Positions 57,931-64,000 of a DNA stretch of 64,000 bases are shown here, in pieces (position 1 is the first letter of the stretch; each line of letters begins with the position of its first letter). Source of the stretch: Lonicera japonica (Eukaryota; Streptophyta; Magnoliopsida; Dipsacales; Caprifoliaceae); the NCBI GenBank assembly GCA_021464415.1, contig CM038467.1, positions 15,331,411 to 15,395,410 of the forward strand, given 5' to 3'. Made by a program: the position numbers and the translations under genes. Under the pieces are notes generated by a model. That model saw only the letters and a program-made list of their open reading frames with translations, ran no database searches and had not been told where the DNA came from.

Positions 57931-57985
57931 TTTTATATGTAGTTGTGCATGTGAAGGAAAGTGTTAAGCTTGATATTTATTATGG

Positions 57986-58831
57986 TTGTTGATAAAATAG
58001 GAATGAATTACCAAGTAACGATGGAAAACACCGGGTTGAGTCGCGGATTAGGTCGCTCTCTTTAAGATGTTTCGCGGCTATGCTCGGTGTTTGTGCTAGC
58101 AGTTCGCAATGGCCACGCCGTCCCCAGGATACAACAGCCCAGATTTTCCCTCTGTCTTGATTTTTCTTGCACTTTCGAAAATCGGAATTCCCACTCTCTT
58201 TATAATTCGGCCGAAGTCGGTAAACTAATTCTTGAACTAGAGGCAAACAAAATTTTAGGTAATTTTTTTTCAAGCTCGGTGGTTCTCTGTTTCAATGGAG
58301 GATTTTTTTCAGTGTGTTCGTTGTGTATATTTTTAAGAGACGAAAATAATATTTTTAAAGAAAAATTATCGCACCGTTGTGTAGAGGGAGAGAAAGACGC
58401 AACAGCCGATAGTGAGAGATATCCACAACGAACGTGTAAGACTTGGTCAAAGTCTTTCAAAATTCAAAATAAAATAATTTTATTTATTAAAATAAAAAAT
58501 TTCAAAAGTATTTTGATTAAAAAGATAATACTTGGCCCAAGCCTGGCTCTACCAGTTGGCGCGCGTGTGTGATGAACCACACTCATCCAAGTCCTCACCC
58601 AATAGCACAAAATTTTAATGCCCAAAGGGGTCAAAACCTTAGGCAAATTCACCCTTATAAAAATCATGGAAGTTTTTATTCCTCTCCTATGTGGGACTTA
58701 AGAAAACTCACTTGTGCTTGCTTTGGTTTTGTCTCATTTTCTTCTTCTCCCATTTTTTTCAAATACACACAAAACTTCAACGGTGTTACTCTTTGCAATA
58801 GCTTAAACTTTTGGTGGAGATAATTTCTAAC
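57986..58831 (+). mobile_element. Solo-LTR-like block
   Basis: The block runs from TGTTGATAAAATAGG to ..TTTCTAACA, giving TGTT..AACA ends typical of copia LTRs. It is richer in GC than its surroundings. Inside are GTTTCGCGGCTATGC, CCGTCCCCAGGATACAACAG, a CTTATAAAAA TATA-like box (about 58,652) and CTATGTGGGACTTAAG. No internal region, second LTR or matching 5-bp duplication is seen. The frames across it are not genes. Confidence 0.4.
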
Positions 58832-59450
58832 ACATGTCTCATTGATTTCACTTGTAGAATTTTCCGCTCGCCATTACCGTAGTAAACAATCCTATTAGTA
58901 AACTTGACGAAAAAAGTAGGGAAAGAAAGATCAGTATTTCATATTTAAATAAACTATTTATGCTCTTACCGGCCAGAAGCAAGTAACCATGAATGAGAAT
59001 GATTGCAGTCAAAATGGGTGATTATTATTATGACTGTAACAAGCCAACAAACTATCGAGCGAGAGAGTTCAAGAAAACCTAACAGTTGTAAGCGATAAAC
59101 TACAGTAATCCCGCATTGGAAAAAAAAATCAGAGAGAACTTGAATGGGTTAGTAAAAAGTAAAACAAAATTATTTTGCGTTAATTAATTAACTGTGTCTA
59201 GTAATAATTAAGGAAACATATTGGTGAAGTGAAGGCTATAATTAATGAATATATAACGTAAAAAATAAAAAATGCACGTTGTTGGGGTTGTTTTTATAAA
59301 AAGGAAAGAGCTTTTTAATCTTTTAGGTTTGATGCTTTGACTTTTGGAGTTGTGTGGGCAAATTTCTCTTTTTGGATTTTAAAGGTAACTCTCACCCCAC
59401 TCACATGCTCTGTTTCTTGACTTATCATAAATCCCAACCCTCTCGATCAC

Positions 59451-59490
<40 letters not shown>

Positions 59491-60068
59491 TGAATAACCT
59501 TTGATGAGATGAGAAAGGGATGGATGGTGGTGGATCATTAAGATTCCCCTGAAATTAATGGGTCCCAACTTTCTCGCAACGATCATTAGGGTTTGTTGGC
59601 TTAACTTTATCTCAACTATTATTATAGGCGATTCGTATTTTCAGAGTAATTACTTTTTTATCAGAATATTTTTTTAAAAATAAAAATTTAAAATTCTCCT
59701 TTTTACTGTACACAAAGAAAATTCGACTATAGCTAAGTTCTTACTACAAATCTATAATCTCTTCTTGATTCGAGTCAACTTCTCCTCAACTAGATTAATC
59801 CACTTTCGATCTGATTTGTTAAGAATATAATATTATGTGGTATAATATATTTTTAAAGTTGTTCATTTATTTTGATAATAAATATAATTATTTGATAATA
59901 ATACCACACTTATTATATGCTCAAATTTTTGGCCAATTTTATCTCTGTTAATATATATGCAAAAATACTAAAAACATATTTACGCGATGGGCTGCGTATT
60001 CCCTCAAAGAACCCGTACTCACAATTCATTTAAGAAAAAGGTTTCTCAACAAATACGAAACTAGTTCA

Positions 60069-60106
<38 letters not shown>

Positions 60107-60787
60107 GGTTGATCGAGATTTGGCGTTCATAAATTTATGATCTGAAATTGAATTTTTATTTTTTTTGTTTTATCTTTTGCGTTGAAAAAACCTCTTAGGA
60201 TGTCATTCCTGATTAAGGTAACTTGCGAACCATCTGGCAAGATTTTTATTCAGATTTTCCAGGCAAAAACAACTATAATTAAGTTGGTGTTTGTTTTTAC
60301 ATTTTAATGTCGAATGGGTGTCCGTTCAACATTAAGAAGAATAATTAGTGTATGATTTCTCACCTCTTGATGCTAAATTATATGAAAACTTAGCATCAGT
60401 ACTGTTAAAAGGCAAGTACGGTGCTAAATACCTAATTTAATTTTAATGATTTTTTTTTCAGATGGTGTTCCTATTCCTTTTGTTCATTATTTATTACGGT
60501 CTATAGGATAAACTGGCATCTATTCAATATTCAAAAACCAAATAAAGTCAAACATACTTCTAAAAAAAATAGTTTAATATTAAACATTCGGACTTCAACA
60601 ATTAATGTTCCATAATTAGAGACCGAAAAAACACGATGCCAAAACTAATTTTGCTAAAAGATCTTATAACATGTCATTGACTCAGATTTTACTATTATAC
60701 AAGATATCAAAGATAAGCGAACATACATGTATTTATCTAGATACATATATGCATAAATGTATACATACGTCCATATTTGTGGATGCG

Positions 60788-60819
<32 letters not shown>

Positions 60820-62363
60820 GATTTTTATATAAATTATATAAGAAAATGATGACAAAAAGGAGTGGTGGGGTGATCTTCAATTAGATTCTTCTTCTTGGCA
60901 AAGCGTATGTCACTTCATAGAAGAAAGAAAGCTTTATGGTTGTAAAATTGGCAGCCTTCTTCCTATAATTTTATCTTTATTCTTTTTCAGTGTGTGGAAC
61001 CATGTTATCACTTATAACTTCCCCCTTTTTGGACTTACTTTTTGTTTGTTTTCCGTTTCACAAAATTCTCCAACCCAACCCATGGAACTTGGCCGGGATG
61101 CTGTTGTTAGAACACTAGATACGTGTCTTTCATTCATTGGCGAAGACAATGGTAATTGTGGGTTGTTTGTCTTTCATGTAAGATACATATATATATATAT
61201 ATATATATAGACCAGTAAATTAGAATATATGATACTTCATTCAATCTTATATTGAAAATTATTACTATATCTTCCAATTAAAATAAATATGCAAGTGTAG
61301 AAAGATTTAAAATGATTCACGTCTACTTGTAAATTTATGTAAGAAAATGGGATTGGTGCCCTACTTTTAACCTTGAGTCCTTGACAAGGAATATTCAATA
61401 TTTTTATCACTGAATTGCCATGAAATCATTTTTTATTTTTATTTTAAAAAATATGAATAGTATTTTTATAGTGTGCACTTTCGCTCTGATATACATATAC
61501 ATATTTATATATATATATAAAGAGAGAGATATTGGCACATGGAGACTTAAAAAGAAAAAGGTTAAAAAATGTCTAATACCTAGAAAAGTTTGGGCATCAC
61601 AACCCAAAAAGAAAAAGAGAAAGGAGATGAAAAGAGGATTTAAAAGTAGAAGAAGCCACGCCCCCTGTCCCCCAAATTGCAAATTGTATTTCTATCTACT
61701 GAATTAATTTCAACCCCTTTTAGTTTATTTTCATTTTTACCTTTAATTTCTAACACTTGATCCGAATGCATTCAGAATATATAAGGTAAAAGTAGTTTAT
61801 ATATTTTTGTATCTCAATAGGCTAACAGTTATGCAGACTCTCAATCTAGTGTGTTGTTGACTCAGAATATACATGTATAATATATATTAAGCGCAAGTCT
61901 ATCTTTTTAGTGTCTCTATTTAATTATTTCTATGTCCCTCATATAACGTCTTAATTTCTTTTTGTTCTTTAAACGGTAATTTTATAAATTGCAACTTATT
62001 TTAAAAAAAAAATTATTAATTAATAGGGGTTAAGCACATGACTTCAAGTATGAAGATATCATTTTGTTGCCATGCCACTTGAACAAATCATTCATATATT
62101 TTAAATCTTAAAAATTATTAGGTATAATAGTATACAGCCATCAAGTGTTTCACAAATTCTAATATATAAATAAAACATATTCACCATATTCAAATGAAAA
62201 ACAGGCAAATATTTCAAATTCAGATTTTGGAATCTTCAATCAGACTTCAAAATTCAGATACATATATATAGGCAAATAAATGCACCCTAACTTTAATTTA
62301 TTTTTTGTCGGGCTCCAGCAGAGGGCAGGCAGGCCCAACAAAAAAAACCTAATCAGACATTAA
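58832..62363. other. Intergenic AT-rich region with microsatellites
   Basis: (TG)n(GA)n at about 59,457-59,490, (AAT)n at 60,071-60,104, (AT)n at 60,788-60,815 and 61,185-61,208. No gene, RNA gene or bounded element is recognised. Confidence 0.45.
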
Positions 62364-63239
62364 GGGGGTGTATTGGATTTAGAATCTATAGGATTTTTAT
62401 GGATTTTTAAAGTTCATGAGTATTCAATTGAGATTTTAAAAAGTCTTTTAAAATCATGATGTATTCAATTGAGATTTTAAAAAATCTTTTAAAATCTTGA
62501 TGTATTCAATTAAGATTTAAATTTTTTTTTTTAAATCTTATGGTATTCAAAAGTCTAATGACTTAATAGGATTTTAATTAGTGGTGGATTGTAAAGCCTT
62601 TTTTATACATAAAAAATACATCTTGAAATCTTCTCACTTACCCAGAGATTTCAGATGCATTTATAATTCCTTTAAGAAACTTTACTCAATATTCTCTCTC
62701 TCCCCCCTCCCCCCCCTCTCTCTCAAAATCCAAATTTCTTATTATATGATGAACGCATTATAATTTTTCCTTCGTCCCTATAAAGTCTTTATTCTCTTTT
62801 TTACTAATGTAGTTATCACACATTATCATAATTTTAAATGATTAGACCGCTAATTATCATTCAAATTTTTAAAAATAATTCATGCCAATTTCATTAAAAA
62901 ATACTAGTGGGGTGACAAATTTAATTTTGTGGGTGCAGTATGAATTTTTATAATGTAATTTGTTAATTGACTTTACATTTTTGATAATGTTACTTTAAAC
63001 TCGTAATTAATTTATTTTATTGTTTGTCTTTTGTCTTTTGATTTTTGATTTTTTTGATGAACTTATTAAAATTTGCAGAAATTCATGGACTTATTAAAAT
63101 CTGTAGAAATTCAAAAGAATCCGTGCATTAAAATATGTCAGATTCTATAAGGATTTAAACAATCCATAAACTTAACAGAATTCACAGATTTTAAAAAATT
63201 AGTTAGAATCTTTTAAAATCTGAATTGAATACACCCCCC
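62364..63239. mobile_element. PIF/Harbinger-like MITE (family copy 2)
   Basis: Left end GGGGGTGTATTGGATTTAGA, right end ..CTGAATTGAATACACCCCCC, with TAA on both sides (62361-62363, 63240-63242). Sub-terminal GTATTCAATTGAGATTTTAA repeats match those of the 44340-45431 copy. The interior differs from that copy (different central segment, no 520-bp block). No coding. Confidence 0.85.
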
Positions 63240-63327
63240 TAAGACATCATCATGTGTGTTTCTTGAAGCAGTTGGAAGGCTTGGCATGGATTAAAGATTC
63301 GCACCGGTACCCTCTTATAACTTGTAG

Positions 63328-64000
63328 GCTTAATGACATTTTGACCAACGAATTTTTATTTTTTTTTAATTTAGCTATTAAACTTTTTTTTTTGTTTAAA
63401 AATTCATTGAACTCTTAATAACGTTTTAATTTAACTCAACCATTTAACACCGTTAATTAGAGTTAACTGAAAATCTGAGTTGGATATTAAAGAGTCCACG
63501 TGGCATTCACATGGACATATGAGATGGCAAAAACCATCATGTGAAACGCGAATGTGAGATTACTCTCATCTAAACGAAGAGCTCTGTTTTGATGAAGGAA
63601 AAATATGCAGACTTTTTTTCACAAAATTCAATCGTCGTTCCCTCAATTTAAACTCTAAACTCACCTAAATCAAATTTTGCTAAAGAAGACGATCATCAAC
63701 AAAACTCAAAAAACCACATAGAATCAATCGTGCATACCATTTTTGAAGAAGAATTAACAAATTTTGATTTACATAACTTTCCCCCAATTTTCGTTCGAAT
63801 ATAAAACATTAATTCTACGATTATAGCCATTGAGTACAATTAATTAAGGAGGAGAACTTCACACGTGCATCTCACATGATGGATTTTACCATTTCATCTG
63901 TCCACTTGAATGCCACATGGACTCCTTAATTCCAACTCATATTTTCCGTTAACTCTAAGTAATGGTGTTAAAGAATTTGTTAAATTGAAACGTTATTGAA
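63328..64000. mobile_element. Long-TIR element running off the right edge
   Basis: 63,418-63,560 (AATAACGTTTTAATTTAACT, TTTAACACCGTTAATTAGAG, GAGTCCACGTGGCATTCA, CATGTGAAACGCG) is repeated inverted at 63,855-64,000 (CACGTGCATCTCACATGATG, TGAATGCCACATGGACTCC, ACTCTAAGTAATGGTGTTAA, GAAACGTTATTGAA). TIRs are at least 145 bp, suggesting a Mutator-like element or large fold-back MITE. The left edge is near GGCTTAATGACATTTTGACC. The right edge and target duplication lie outside the window. Confidence 0.75.

Noticed and set aside
58087..58572. 161-codon + strand frame and overlapping minus-strand frames
   Set aside because: They lie within the solo-LTR-like block and match no protein motif.

Overview
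This is nuclear DNA from a plant, most likely a eudicot. It is AT-rich. Its genes are split by GT-AG introns, their protein families are plant-specific or plant-typical, and more than half of the window is ordinary plant transposon debris. An asterid is possible from the look of some repeats, but that is a weak impression. No CRISPR array, operon, rRNA gene or convincing tRNA gene is present. I found no wholly new biological system. The unusual material is in the mobile elements and in one segmental duplication.

Layout. Positions 1-1,075 hold three consecutive exons of a monoacylglycerol-lipase-like alpha/beta hydrolase (+), with no 3' half in the window. From 1.1 to 21.4 kb lies a dense field of DNA transposons and non-autonomous derivatives: a hAT-like remnant, two Mutator-like elements with 9-bp target duplications, hAT-like elements (one nested inside another TIR element), a Tourist/Harbinger MITE, fold-back MITEs and two adjacent Helitron-like ends. 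A complete gene for a plant type I inositol-polyphosphate 5-phosphatase (+, seven coding exons, 456 aa) runs from 21,454 to 25,500. It converges on an intronless mTERF-family gene (-, 26,301 to about 27,377).

From 27.7 to 38.5 kb are more MITEs, one with a perfect 32-bp palindrome and one with an inverted-symmetric array. A long degenerate retrotransposon district contains a dead Ty1/copia pol region that is itself interrupted, and a 249-bp Helitron with complete ends follows. At about 39.13-41.59 kb the last exon of the phosphatase plus the whole mTERF gene recur in the same order and orientation. Both are broken in this copy, so it is a dispersed duplication of about 2.45 kb. At 42,860-45,729 an ORF1-only (DUF4283 plus zinc knuckle) LINE derivative is present, with poly(A) tail and a 13-bp target duplication. 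A 1.1-kb Harbinger-like MITE later inserted into it.

The right third is mainly intergenic, with MITEs, a 118-bp poly(C) tract and a solo-LTR-like block. It also holds one complete gene for an INDETERMINATE-DOMAIN zinc-finger transcription factor of the IDD14/15/16 (SGR5) type (+, 52,351-54,643, three exons, 408 aa). The window ends inside another long-TIR element.

The intact genes are independent plant housekeeping or regulatory genes (phosphoinositide signalling, organelle gene expression, shoot gravitropism/development) and do not form a pathway. Identifications come from reading translated motifs and comparing repeats by eye. No database search was run.
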